Shown piece after piece: positions 25,276-38,942 of a stretch of 64,000 nt of DNA. A model generated the notes under the pieces. It was not told the origin of the DNA. It made no database searches and saw nothing but the letters and a program-made list of their open reading frames with translations. Where the stretch lies: contig OZ005653.1 in NCBI GenBank assembly GCA_963930645.1, positions 110,203,759 to 110,267,758 on the forward strand, in the 5' to 3' direction. Positions within the stretch are counted from its first letter, which is position 1. Each line of letters opens with the position of its first letter. Origin of the DNA: Salticus scenicus. Taxonomy: Eukaryota; Arthropoda; Arachnida; Araneae; Salticidae. The position numbers and the translations under genes are program-made.

Positions 25276-27169
25276 ACGGTATTTTTTCAATATTCTTTAT
25301 TCTATTTTCTTTCTTTCATTTCCTTTTCTTCCTTTCTTTTTTTTCCCCTATTTTTTTTTTTTTTAATGATGGTATTGGGAATAGATAAAAAATGTAGCTA
25401 ATTATTGAATGAAGTGATAGTGTAGTTTAAAATGTATAATACAAACCTTTTATTTTACAGAATATAATGTGTTTATAAAATTGTTTAATCAACCACTGGA
25501 ACATTAAAGAGCAAAACTGGATAAAATGTGATTGTTAAATAATAAAAATAATAAATTGAAAAGAAAAATCATATAAATCAATAAAATGTCACAACAACAA
25601 TGAGAAAAATAAAAATTATAAGATTTTCTAACATTCATGATCACATAAAAATTTATGCAATCAGAAAATCGGGAATTAAAAAGTTTAAGTAAAAGTAAGA
25701 AAAGAAATAATAAATGCGGGTTTAGATAATAGCAAACATTTAAGAAATAAAAATTTGTAACAATGACATTAACATAAAAATTAGTAAAACAAATAATTCC
25801 TTTCTAACCAATGAATCTAAAGAATTAAAAGTCGTTACACAACACACACCCTCCAACAATGGAATAAATAAATGTTTTACAATGTTGAAATTAGTATAAC
25901 AATGCCTAGATTCATTTAATTAATCTCTAAAACAAAGAAATAATAATAAAGACAAGTAATTGACTCTATGTCAACAAGGGGAGGGATAAAACTTGTCTAA
26001 CAATGGAAGGAAAAACAATAAAATAAAATAAAATAAAATAAAATAAATCAGTTATATATTACTACTTTTTTTTTCATGCTCTTTGTTAATAAAAGGAGAA
26101 TATATACAGCTTTCCAACTAAAATCATCTTATCTCCTTTTAACTTCTGAGTGTCAGCAGGTATAATAAAAATGTAGTCTCTGAAATAGTAAAATGCTTAT
26201 GCACTACTAAATAATTTATAGTGGAAAATTATGGAAAATGGCCACCTTTGCGTAATGGCGTAAAACGAAGTAGAAAGGGAAAAGGAAAGTTTTAGAGCGT
26301 CGAAAATTTACTACACCATATGAATATGGTCTTTCCAGGAAAAAAAAAAGAAAAAAAGAAAAAAACCCCTTTTAAAAGCATATTTGTTTGTTCTCGATAT
26401 CTTATAATGGCGTTAGCAAATGATCATAGAAAATAACAATTAGTTATCACAAGATACTTTTCCAACTTCATGTTACACACTTTGTCCTGCAGAAGTTGAC
26501 AGATGTGCTACCTAGATTTCAAACAAGTGTCTAGAGAGAAATTTTAACATAAAAAAAATAAAAGTAACCTGTAAGGACAATCTGTGACGTCCTAATGTGG
26601 GGAATCACGGAAAAGCAAATGCGTGTATATGCGCTTAGTTGATAACACATAAATTAAATATGAATTTTTGTACAATATCCAAGATGCTCTACAACCATAT
26701 AATTCCCATTTTCGCCTATCTCTTTCGAGATATTAACGTTCACTTCGCAACCGCATTTAGTAGAGTGTAGCCATTTTACTATACCTATACTACTTTTCAA
26801 ATATTATAACTGCCTGCCTATTTAGTAACTATGTTTTGATAGACTAATTCCTTTATTTGTCTCTATTAGGTAAACTCAAAGGTGTTTGATCTTGCTATCG
26901 TAACGATCATACAACAAGAATCGCACGTGCAAAACAGCAGATTGTGTATTTATTAGCTAGCCATTTTCCTTCAAAATATGGATTGTACAGTTGCAGTTCT
27001 TTAGGCTTTTTTGTGTGTACCAAGCTAGGAATCTTTACACAAGGCGATCTTGTTTTAAGATTCTTGTGTTACGGCGATCTTGTGTTAAGATGTGGAGAAA
27101 CCCTAAGGGATTTTCCACATATCGCATAATTAATTTAGTGTTCAAATTTTTTCACACACACTTTAAAAA

Positions 27170-27293
<124 letters not shown>

Positions 27294-28069
27294 CCATTAT
27301 GCGCTCAAAACTCTACGAGAAACACAAATATCTGCTCGTTATTTTTTTTTTATAACATTCTCAATTTTTAGTCGATTCAAGTGAATTTTAATAACAGTTG
27401 CTCTATCTATATAAGTTCAAACTGTGAAATAAAAAAGTGCTATCATTCTTGCATGCACAGTATTAAAATACTTACATGTATACATATTTCGTGGAAAAAT
27501 AAACGTTTGCATTTTATGTCTTAGACATTTTTTTTTTCAATTTCTCCGGAAGTTTTGTGAAATTTTGTTGAAAGTCATCCTTTTCATAAGCAAAACACTT
27601 TCCAATAATAAAAATAATAAAAAATAATATTATTATTATTATTTTTCCAATTGTTTTTTTCTAAACTTTCCTAATATTCTTACAAAAAAGCCTAAAAATA
27701 AGGTAAATATTAAGAGAAACCATGGGTTAAAATTACAAACCATCTGTAGATTTTTATGTTCCACGGTAATCCAAAGTATTTGTGATTTTTTTTTTTTTTC
27801 ATTTTTTTTTTGCTCTCTAAAAGAACTCATGATTAAACCGTGTCTATAAAGTGTGCGTTTCTGAATGTTCTCTTGTCTATTTGAAGTCCATTTCGCTTAG
27901 AATTTTATTCGAAAAAGAAAAAATTGCCAAAGTCAAAATCTACTAATCTGATCATCCACTGTATTTTTATTACGTAACAATGGAAATATTTACTGATTTT
28001 TAGTTATTCACTGATGTGTAATTAACATAATTTAACTTCATAGTTATACTTAACTGAATTATGCATTTC

Positions 28070-29060
28070 TCATAATACTTCGCCCCACCAGTGACTGGGA
28101 AATTCTGCTACTAAACGGAAAGACGGAGGTGCAATGTGCAATCCAGGATTATGATCGTTGGAATAGCAGTTTAGTGTGTACCACATTTTATTCCGAAACT
28201 CAAGCAAATACGCGTTAAGGCCTCTCATATACGTACGCATGCAGTGTCTAGGACCCGGTACTGTCAATCTGCCTTTACATGAATAACCACCATAACTTCC
28301 TATTAAACATATATATTGAAGATTTTTACTATACAAGTTGACTTTTTTAATGATAAAGCACCACATCTTGTGGGTTAATTAAAAAGAAAAATCAGAAAGA
28401 AGACAATTTATTAAAAACTCAAATGATCATATATAAAATATTAAAATTAATACAAGGGTAGAAATTTAAGTTACTTATAATCTTTCATCAGTATTAACAA
28501 CATCAAATTCAATATCGACCCATGTATGTTAGGAATTTGGAATAGGGTTACATATTTAGGCGGTATTTACACATGCCTGAGCAGTGTGAGAGAAAGCTTT
28601 GTAAACCATCGTTCCACAAGATACGAAATCTAAAACTTGACCAGAAGCAATACTTTTAATTTCATCTAAATCCGTTTTATGGTCAGGTTATATAGCGTGC
28701 TGAACGATAGCGAACATTGATTACACATTTCCACCATATTTCTGAATGATTCTGTAAACTAAATATCAATGCTAAACATACCACATTGTGCAAAACATAT
28801 GTTCTGCTTCATTTAAATAATATATATTAAATTAGTAATTTCTTATGAAGTATAGAAATGTTAAACAATGATATCAGAATTGTTTCGCTTGATATCAGAA
28901 ATTTTAAAGGGCGCTTGTGCGCCAAAATACGAATATGAATTGGATGAGTTGTTTCAGCGGTATAACTATATTTACAAGATTTAAAAGGGATAATGTGTAT
29001 CACACCAACATGAAATGAAGGGGTAGTTCCATCCGATTCACTCTGGAACTCGCAAAAAGT
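28070..29060 (-). pseudogene. Decayed protein-coding segment of unknown origin
   Basis: Three protein-like stretches lie in the same orientation: about 29058-28915, 28680-28570, and a clean open stretch about 28300-28090. The last is compositionally balanced (Arg, Pro, Trp, Tyr, Cys, unlike the low-complexity frames elsewhere) and about 70 codons long. Between them are stops and frameshifts. There are no splice sites fitting the receptor gene. I do not recognise the family. A viral structural-protein relic (endogenous viral element) is one guess, based only on general resemblance; an unrelated processed pseudogene or transposon gene is as possible. Confidence 0.35.
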
Positions 29061-29530
29061 AATTAAAAATTACAATTCATAGATATTATGTACAAACACG
29101 TTACTTACAAGACTTCTGTTTACCTTAAACCAATTTTCTGTGGTCAATATCTTTATTTCAATTAGGTTAGGACTTTCTCACATAAAGCCCTTTTGTGAGA
29201 TATACTATTTCTAACTGAAATAGAGAGCAATACTGAATCTATTTTGGCGTATTGCTGAATATTGCTCAAAAGTTTGAAAAAGCAGCACAGAACTTCCTTT
29301 TTAAACCGAAAAGCATGCATTTTTTCTGGCTGAAAATACAATATCTGTCTGATATAAATAAATACTAATGAACTTTCCTCCACTTCCGTCTTAGTCCTTT
29401 TGTATTATATTTATTGCGACTCCCATAATTTTTTTTGTCAATCCCATACTATAAATATATATCTGAAGAATTCTTAATGTTGAAAAAATATATCTCATAT
29501 AGAGATCCTTTTAAAAACACGAGTAATGTT

Positions 29531-29794
29531 TTAAATTAATAAATAAAACATTTTAAAACAAGTATATGAGTTTTAAAAACATATATTTAATTAAAAGACT
29601 CATATTTTGAAGCTTTTCGTCCTGAAAAGAAGAGCATCATCAGGAAGTCTACATGGTTTTACGTAAAGACATGTAGACTTCCTGATGAAGCCCTGCTTTT
29701 CAGGGCATAAAGCTTTGAAATATTCTTCTTTTAATTAAATATATGTTTCTAAAACTCATATACTTGTTTTAAAGTGTTTTATTTATTAATTTAA
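29531..29794. mobile_element. Foldback element FB-C with paired hammerhead-like motifs
   Basis: An inverted repeat of about 125-bp arms around a short centre (GTTTTACGTAAAGA, 29655-29668). Outer ends match as TTAAATTAATAAATAAAACA and its complement. Each arm has a CTGATGA...GAAA-type motif: plus strand 29678-29720, minus strand 29608-29647. No ORF and no clear target duplication. Confidence 0.7.
29678..29720 (+). ncRNA. Degenerate hammerhead-like motif, right arm of FB-C
   Basis: CTTC, CTGATGA at 29682-29688, one A, then a 6-bp stem II GCCCTG/CAGGGC with a CTTTT loop. Next is ATAAAGCTTTG where GAAAAGCTTTG is expected, then GAAAT (pairs with the leading TTC as stem I). The left arm on the minus strand keeps CTGATGA and CGAAAAGCTT but has a disrupted stem II. 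A consensus of both arms completes the fold. Confidence 0.4.
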
Positions 29795-29898
29795 TTCTTA
29801 ATGTTACCGATATTTTTGTGGCTTATAAACTTCAAATGCCAATTAGTAATTTTTATACCAGCCTGATGCCTGGTACAGTATTCTTTGAAAATATCGTA

Positions 29899-30104
29899 CA
29901 GTTGGTAACAAAAGTGTCCGAACACTAGAAAGCATGCCTATGTAAAAAAGGTACACTTCACACGGTTTTGTGAAATAAAACCTTGCCGAATCCTGTTCTT
30001 AGTCAGTGTAAGAACATTATTCAATAAGGATTTATTTAACAAAACCGTATGAAGTGTACTTTTTTTACATAAGGATTTTTGCTAGTTTGCTTTGTTTCCG
30101 ACTG
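29899..30104. mobile_element. Palindromic mariner/Tc1-type MITE, copy 1
   Basis: A 206-bp near-palindrome starting CAGTTGGTAACAAAAGTGTC and ending TTTGTTTCCGACTG, with TA on both sides (29897-29898, 30105-30106). The same family as 45892-46091. Confidence 0.75.
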
Positions 30105-30982
30105 TATATCTAATTATATCGTTGAAAGAACTCGTCCAATCCATTTTCCCATTTTTCAGCACCAACATACTACTTTTAAAAATTCTGACATCAAGTCTAA
30201 AATTTTTCTGCATGATATTAAAATTGAACATAAAACGGATTTTAAGGAAATTAAAACTATTGATATTGATATTACGAATCATTAGTCTCGTATCTTTATT
30301 GAAGGATGGTTTACAAAGATTTTTTTTTCTCCTCCCACACAACGAGGCCTGCCCAATAAAGATTGAAAAAATATCTCTACTTTAATATTTTACTGTTCAA
30401 GTTCCGATATTGCATTTAGTGTTGTTAAAAACCGTAAGCAGTTATAATTGAATCGAAACGTCTATCCTTCTTTTAAGTTTAACTTCTTACGTATGCTTAT
30501 GCTTATTTTTATTTATTTATTTATTTATTAGTCATCTACTTTTTCATTTCTATTTCCATTTGATTTTATCTTTAAAAATCCGATTCGTTTTTCTTTACCT
30601 TATTTTCTATTCTTTGTATATTTAGATATTTGTTGGATTAAATATATTTCAATTTTTTATCTTCTGTTAAAAAATAAATTTAAAAAAATGGCTTATTATT
30701 AATTTAATTATTATTATTTTTCTATGAAATAGCATGTATCATAAATATTTTTGAAATAAGCAACTGATATTAATTTTCTAGATACAAAAATATAGGTTAA
30801 ATAAATGCATTTTACAATAGATTTAACTTTTTATATTTTCCAGAAACACGTATTAATTTTTTGAGTTGTTTCGACAATTTGTAATAACTGCAGTTATCGT
30901 TCTCCCACTCTGAAACAAAATATATATCTAGCTTTCGCAGAAAATGTTTTAATGTAATGTTTTAAATAAACAAAATACTCAC

Positions 30983-31186
30983 TGTTTAAATCAATACGAA
31001 CTGATGCATTCACAGGATCCGTTAAGTTAGTGTTAGATGCCTGGCATGTGAATTCAACCATATAATCTGATCTTTTGAGTTCGGTGATAATAAGCTCGTT
31101 TCTGACAAATCCTTGTGAAGTTCGGAAATACGTATCATCCAGTAAAGCCCCTGATCTCCACCACGTAACAATGGGCGCTGGATTCC
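30983..31186 (-). CDS. Sidestep-family receptor, exon for second half of Ig domain 2
   Basis: This 204-bp exon completes Ig2. The split Gly codon joins EAEG-GNPAPIVTWWRSGALLDD, where the NPxPxVTWW pattern supplies the C-strand tryptophan. The second cysteine is in VEFTCQASN. Two N-glycosylation sequons (NLT, NAS) lie close to the end. The acceptor is TTCTGCAG and the donor GTGAGT (30982-30977); the exon starts and ends in phase 1. The final A joins TG of the next exon to give Met, so the hinge reads IDLN-MRPLYVRI, matching the (D)LN/MRPL hinge of Sidestep proteins. The translation continues past the donor only as intron read-through. Confidence 0.93.
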
Positions 31187-31916
31187 CTGCAGAATGAAAA
31201 TTTATAACGAAGTTAGGTTTCACTTCAAAACTTTGGGAAAATAATTAATCATTATCGAGTTTTATCAGCTTAAAATATATCTGAATATTTTACTATTATT
31301 GAAAGAAATCAGATTATTGAAATAGGTAAAATAAATTTTAAACTAAAAACTCTTTGTTTTGAATATATTAAAATACACATTTTTCACGTGTAAATGTATT
31401 TAAAATTAATGAGCTTAATAATTAATTTTGAAAACTGATTACTCTTAAAAATAATTAATAAATGAAAAGCATCAGACTTATGTTTGTTTAACTAATTTAC
31501 CCCATATTCACATTGAATGATATGATTTTTAATTTACTTTTTTTTTTCTTTCATTCGAGTTTATGTACATATAAATTAACTTGCTGAATAAGTATTCTTG
31601 TAAAAATATAATTAGTTATTAAACAAATCTCTGTGTAAATGAAAAGTTTCATAGATTCATTAATATTTGAATAAGGTAGCTTGATTCAATATAAATGATA
31701 ACATTTTATATAATTATGGAAAAGAGAAAGATATATCCGTCAATAGATTTTTAATTTTAGATAAAAGATATAAGTTATTGAATTCGTGAATATGTTAATA
31801 ATTAACGGATTCCATTTCAATAGGCTTTTGAAAATGCATTTAATGCTTCTAAAATACTTATGTATTTTTTAATTTTTTTTGTAATCGATGAACCTCATTT
31901 TATGTTTAAAATTACG

Positions 31917-31953
<37 letters not shown>

Positions 31954-32133
31954 CGAAATATTTTCTGCTTACAAAAATAAATAAATAAATAAATAAATAA
32001 AAAAAAAAAATACCATCATAACTTTTATTTTTATTCTTTTGGTTTAAGGAATTTTGTACATTTAAAAATGTCGTTGTCAAAATTTCATGTCGTGTATGTG
32101 AAACTAATTAAAGAAATTATGGAAAATTCGAAG

Positions 32134-32168
<35 letters not shown>

Positions 32169-34595
32169 CCTTTTATACCAAAAAAAAAAAAAAAGAATGA
32201 GAGCAAAGAATAGTCAGTCAAATAATTCACCAAAGAAACATACAAAAGCCAAACAAAATAGCTATATATATTAAATTGATTTAATTTTTAAGATTATTAA
32301 TAGTAATTACTTTAATAATTAAGACTACAATACCTCATGAAAATTAAATTGGACCGTATAATAATATTCTGAAGAAAAGGAAGTTGACACTAGAATTATA
32401 TTTTAAGGGGGAAGAAGAGAACAATGTTATGAAATGTGTCTATTAATTTTGAGATGAGGAAAAGAAGATCGGACCAAAACAGAACAATATATTAACAAAA
32501 ACCTAGTATTAAGTTCTTGTATGAGAGCAAGTATAAGTTACAGAATATACAGTTAAAAAAAAAAATGGAAAAAAAAGATCAGTTAAGAAATGAACAATAA
32601 ATAAATAAAAATACTTGCAAAACACCAAAGGCGTAAACTTGAGTAGAAATGATTAATGGAAATTTACATCAAGGATGTAATAAAAAATAGCATAATGCAT
32701 AATAAATGTATTAATGCAAGTTTTCAGTGTGCAAATTGATTATATGAAAATTATCAAAAACTTGAAATTTACGTCTAGCCATACTAAACAAATTTTAAAA
32801 GAAATGTTCAAGACGAAATAAAATAAAAAATAAATATATATATATATATATATAAACGAAAGTAATCGTTAATTTATAAATTTTAATTTTACAGATTTTT
32901 TTGTTTAAGAAATGTTAAAATAATTATAACATTTACTAACGTTCTATTACCGGTCATATGTGATATTTATTTTGCTCGTAAAATATTTTTTTTTTTATTT
33001 TTCTTAATATTCTTTTAGAAATTTTGGATGCAAAAAATTAAACATTTAGTGAAATTTAAGGCGTTGACACATATCAACATAGACTTTATTTTATATGTAT
33101 TATTGATATTTATGATATTTTGCTCGTGTATTAAGGAAAAGCTAATATATTATATATATTTCAAAAACTTTTTAACTAAATGTTCTTCTAAAATGCAATT
33201 TGATTTAGAAATAGGTGTAGTACCATTAATTTTAAAACAATTTAGGTTACTGTATAGTAATGTGGTAACATATATTGAAAATAAATATATTTAAAAATCG
33301 CGAGAATGCATTTATATTTTTTAGATTTAAATTAAAGAATCTGTAAAGAAATGCACTTTTATCATATTTAATACTCACTACAAAATTCAAATATTTTCAT
33401 CTATCAAAACCATTGATCATTCATATATTCAAACTATCATAAAACAATCAGTATAGGAGAAAATAATTATTGATAAAGAGACATTGCTTAATTTCAGACA
33501 CGGTATAAGAAAATAATAATATAAAATATAAAAATGAAGTAAAATCATAGTGTAACTGAGACAAAACAGATAATGTGTCCCATTTAAAGAAATATCTCAA
33601 TTATACAATCACCGAAATTAGGTTGCATTAAGATATCTTTTTACAAAATTATGTTATCTTTTAACCGAAAAATCACGGGGTCTCTTGAGATTACACTCTT
33701 TTTTAATGGACGCTAGGTCTGGTGACAGTTGCAAAGTGTACAAATTAAGCGTTATTATATTTAGCTTTTTTCAGCACATTTTCAAGAAGGCTTTTAAAAC
33801 AGAAGATTTATTTTTGTATACATGCAAAATTAAAGTTAGTATAACCTTCAGTATGAAATACAAAATATATTAGAAAGCATATACTTTATACAAAACATGT
33901 CCCTCGTTAAATAATAATATAATTATTTTTTTTACTAATATGCAGTGTTTTTATTTAAAATAAAAATAAATAAAAGGTAGTTGTTAAATAAAAAAGAAAG
34001 AAGTAATTTAAAAAACATTGATAAATATATGTATATATATATATATATATATTATTTTTATGAATAATTATATCTGTTGTATTAAATTACATTATTTGAA
34101 TATTCATCACATTATTTACCAAAAACGTAAAGGCCATCGAATTAAATAGGCAAATATTTACCTGTGTAAGAGAAATGAAACTTTTTATAGTATATAAATT
34201 GCTATGTACAATGAGCAATTGTACTACTCGTAAATGGATTTTACATTTTTTTTTTTTTTTTTTTATAAGGTATTAAACATAAAATACATTTACATCTCAT
34301 GTTGTGTTGGATTGAAGTTCTCGTTTTCCGTTAGGCATTCGTTTGCATATTAATAAAGACCAGAACTTACAGTTTAATGCCAAGATCATGTTGCACTTCA
34401 TAACATTAAAAGGTAGGATTAAGTACTAATATTCTATGTTCAAAACACATATAGAAAATTTACTAAAAATAATTAAGAATTTAATACATATTAAAACATT
34501 TATTTATTTATTTATTTATTTATTTTATTATTTTTTATTATTAGTAATCTAGACGTTCTATAACCAGATATCACAAAAACTCCCTAATTGACATA

Positions 34596-35472
34596 CACTA
34601 AGCGACAAAAATAAAGCCTCACTGCAGAAAAAATGATTTATAACTTTTTTATTTGTAATCTTTAAAATTAATGTTTGAAACAAATAAAACTGTCTTGTTT
34701 GCATAATACCAAGGGATGAAATGTTACCTATGAACATTTTAGATTTAATAATTTACTTTATTGCACTCTTCGAAGTGCTCTCTAAAAATCTACATAGAAC
34801 GTGTTTTGAACACAATGCAATTACCATATACTTTGCATTCTATTGTGATTTCTTATATGAAATAAACAAGTTATATTTTAGTATTTAAAAAAAAAAAAAA
34901 AAAAAAAAAAAACGCACTGCAGAAAAAATGATTTATAACTTTTTTATTTGTAATCTTTAAAATTAATGTTTGAAACAAATAAAACTGTCTTGTTTGCATA
35001 ATACCAAGGGATGAAATGTTACCTATGAACATTTTAGATTTAATAATTTACTTTATTGCACTCTTCGAAGTGCTCTCTAAAAATCTAAATAGAACGTGTT
35101 TTGAACACAATGCAATTACCATATACTTTGCATTCTATTATGATTTCTTATATGAAATAAACAAGTTATATTTTAGTATTTAAAAAAAAAAAAAAAAAAA
35201 AAAAAAACGCACTGCAGAAAAAATGATTTATAACTTTTTTATTTGTAATCTTTAAAATTAATGTTTGAAACAAATAAAACTGTCTTGTTTGCATAATACC
35301 AAGGGATGAAATGTTACCTATGAACATTTTAGATTTAATAATTTACTTTATTGCACTCTTCGAAGTGCTCTCTAAAAATCTACATAGAACGTGTTTTGAA
35401 CACAATGCAATTACCATATACTTTGCATTCTATTATGATTTCTTATATGAAATAAACAAGTTATATTTTAGT

Positions 35473-35503
<31 letters not shown>

Positions 35504-36345
35504 CAGCACTGCAGAAAAAATGATTTATAACTTTTTTATTTGTAATCTTTAAAATTAATGTTTGAAACAAATAAAACTGTCTTGTTTGCATAATACCAAG
35601 GGATGAAATGTTACCTATGAACATTTTAGATTTAATAATTTACTTTATTGCACTCTTCGAAGTGCTCTCTAAAAATCTAAATAGAACGTGTTTTGAACAC
35701 AATGCAATTACCATATACTTTGCATTCTATTATGATTTCTTATATGAAATAAACAAGTTATATTTTAGTATTTAAAAAAAAAAAAACACTGCAGAAAAAA
35801 TGATTTATAACTTTTTTATTTGTAATCTTTAAAATTAATGTTTGAAACAAATAAAACTGTCTTGTTTGCATAATACCAAGGGATGAAATGTTACCTATGA
35901 ACATTTTAGATTTAATAATTTACTTTATTGCACTCTTCGAAGTGCTCTCTAAAAATCTAAATAGAACGTGTTTTGAACACAATGCAATTACCATATACTT
36001 TGCATTCTATTATGATTTCTTATATGAAATAAACAAGTTATATTTTAGTATTTAAAAAAAAAAAAAAAAAAAAAAAAAACCGCACTGCAGAAAAAATGAT
36101 TTATAACTTTTTTATTTGTAATCTTTAAAATTAATGTTTGAAACAAATAAAACTGTCTTGTTTGCATAATACCAAGGGATGAAATGTTACCTATGAACAT
36201 TTTAGATTTAATAATTTACTTTATTGCACTCTTCGAAGTGCTCTCTAAAAATCTACATAGAACGTGTTTTGAACACAATGCAATTACCATATACTTTGCA
36301 TTCTATTGTGATTTCTTATATGAAATAAACAAGTTATATTTTAGT

Positions 36346-36380
<35 letters not shown>

Positions 36381-36920
36381 GCACTGCAGAAAAAATGATT
36401 TGTAATCTTTAAAATTAATGTTTGAAACAAATAAAACTGTCTTGTTTGCATAATACCAAGGGATGAAATGTTACCTATGAACATTTTAGATTTAATAATT
36501 TACTTTATTGCACTCTTCGAAGTGCTCTCTAAAAATCTAAATAGAACGTGTTTTGAACACAATGCAATTACCATATACTTTGCATTCTATTATGATTTCT
36601 TATATGAAATAATTAAGTTATATTTTAGTATTTAAAAAAAAAAAAAAAAAAAAAACGCACTGCAGAAAAAATGATTTATAACTTTTTTATTTGTAATCTT
36701 TAAAATTAATGTTTGAAACAAATAAAACTGTCTTGTTTGCATAATACCAAGGGATGAAATGTTACCTATGAACATTTTAGATTTAATAATTTACTTTATT
36801 GCACTCTTCGAAGTGCTCTCTAAAAATCTAAATAGAACGTGTTTTGAACACAATGCAATTACCATATACTTTGCATTCTATTATGATTTCTTATATGAAA
36901 TAAACAAGTTATATTTTAGT

Positions 36921-36960
<40 letters not shown>

Positions 36961-38366
36961 ATTTATTTGTCAGATCTAAGCAATTTTTTCTTAAAAATAT
37001 GTATTCTGCATTGGGTTAATTCCACCTTTTTATGGAATTACTGCTTTAATGCGCATTGGCATAGTTTTATACGGTTTTTTAATATAAATCTCAGAGTTTT
37101 CAATGTGCCAGATATCACGAATATTTTTTTCTAGTTCTGGCAGAGATATAGGCTGCAAATTTTGAATCTTCTCCCCTCTCCCCCGCCTTTGTATAGACGA
37201 AACATTTTCGAGCAGATCGCGATTAGGACTATTTCCATGTCTGGTAAAGGAGAAATTCTACTATATCATTTGTGGGATTTGACTTAAAGGGGAAAAAGGT
37301 ATGATTACTTACAGGATTATAGGTTTTCATGAGAATGGATAGGGAATTTTGACAATTTGAAGTGAATAAACTTACTACAGACGCCGTGTAGTAAGGTGCA
37401 TTATCATCTTGAAATGCTGTTTCCGGAAATGTCCCAGATACCTCCAAAATAGTCAGTCAGGCACCACTTTGATGAAGACTGTGTTTTATTTCGAGTTAAA
37501 TGAACCCTTGAGCATAAAAATTTGCCTGACTGTTTGAAAAGTTATGCACCTCTGCACCATAATGTACGGAGAATGCGTCACTGTTTTAAAAGTGCGATTT
37601 ACATTAAGTGGGTCATATTTTCGTTGTCAAATCTGCTTATTTCCTTTTTCTCGAAATAAGTTAAACTTGACTAATCAAAGAGAACCAGTTCAGCCCAATA
37701 ATTAACTAACCATATTTTAATTTTTTTGGCCATGTGAGGTCTTGCTTTCCTAATTCTCTTCACTAAGAATAGTATTTTTTCAAATTTTCTGTCATTTAAA
37801 CCTGCTTTGTTTAATAGTTGCTATAGTTAAAGAAATTATGCTGCTAAACAATTTTCTCAATCCATTTTATGTTCTAAATGTAATACAAACCGATTTCATA
37901 AGCAATGGCTTTTTAACTTTCGTTCATCTCGCTTGAATGAGCAACATGGGCGTCTAAAACCAAATTTCCAGTTTAAACGGCCAATTTGTTTTTTGCTAAA
38001 AACCCTTTTACCAATATTTCGCTAACATTTAATTATTTTGCCATCTCACGTATTAAAATATTTTATTATTATTATTATTATTATTATCATTCAAAAATTA
38101 ATACTTTTTGTAGCATTGTTAACTGCCTTATTCTTACTATTTTTGAAATAATTTCTAAAATTACAATTTTCCTGACAATTGCATTTTGTTTTTAACACTG
38201 GACTCAAAGCTAAAGTGTATGTGGAGGACAATATAATGAAATCTGTTCGAAAATTTGCTTTTTAAACGATAAAATTGGCGGTAGTAGAAGGCGAAAATGA
38301 AAATATCCAAGTGCGTTTCTTTTCTTTTTTTTTTTTTTTTTTTTTTTTTTTTCTTGTCGCTTAGTG
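34596..38366 (-). mobile_element. Tc1-like transposon carrying a tandem array
   Basis: Inverted ends CACTAAGCGACAA and TTGTCGCTTAGTG, flanked by TA (34594-34595, 38367-38368). Its right 1.4 kb is a decayed transposase on the minus strand; the clearest piece (37420-37365) reads FQDDNAPYYTASVVSLF, the second-Asp motif of Tc1 proteins, with stops and frameshifts around it. The left 2.3 kb is filled by eight tandem units (next entry). At 3771 bp it is more than twice the usual Tc1 length because of the array. Confidence 0.75.
34620..36958. repeat. Eight-copy tandem array, ~294-bp units ending in poly(A)
   Basis: Units begin CACTGCAGAAAAAATGATT at 34620, 34915, 35210, 35507, 35787, 36083, 36382 and 36657. 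Each ends GTATTTAAAAAA with a poly(A) of 14 to about 38 nt. Sequence between units is almost identical (a few sites, e.g. CTACATAG/CTAAATAG, distinguish them); unit 7 lacks about 15 bp near its start. No unit encodes a protein. The homogeneity implies recent amplification or gene conversion. Confidence 0.92.
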
Positions 38367-38942
38367 TATATATTTTTCATAAATATTTGTTATAAAGATG
38401 TAAGGCAGAATCGCAATAATAATAATAATAAAATAATTGGACAGCGATTTAAAGGAACGATATTCAATTACGCATTTTCTGAATATCTCCTGTGATTATA
38501 TTTCCTGTGGTAGATATTTCCGATATTAATTTTATACTTATTTATTTATTTATTTTTGAATAATTGTGAGCCTGAAAGGAAAACAATGATTGGATATTCC
38601 TCAGAAATAGTGACATTTTGACGGCATTTTGGCATCTTTTATAAATGATTAAATTAAATGTGACAAAATTATTTTTAAAGATTTGTCAATCACATAATAA
38701 CACTATGAAACTTACGAATTCGTATTGTGAAATACATGAGATCTACATAATTGTTATTATTATTTTCAAACAATGGAGAAGTTTATGATTTACAGAGGAT
38801 TCGAAAACTGCAAATAATGCACGAATAAAATTATTACATTATATACACTGTAAGAAACGTTTGTCAAGTTAAACAAAAAGGGGAAAAAATATGAGCTAAC
38901 TTTATTTTTAAAAGGAATGTTCTTTCTCTCTATGTATATATA

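Noticed and set aside
34620..36958. CRISPR-like regular repeats
   Set aside because: Units are 294 bp with no unique spacers, in a eukaryotic intron; an ordinary tandem array.
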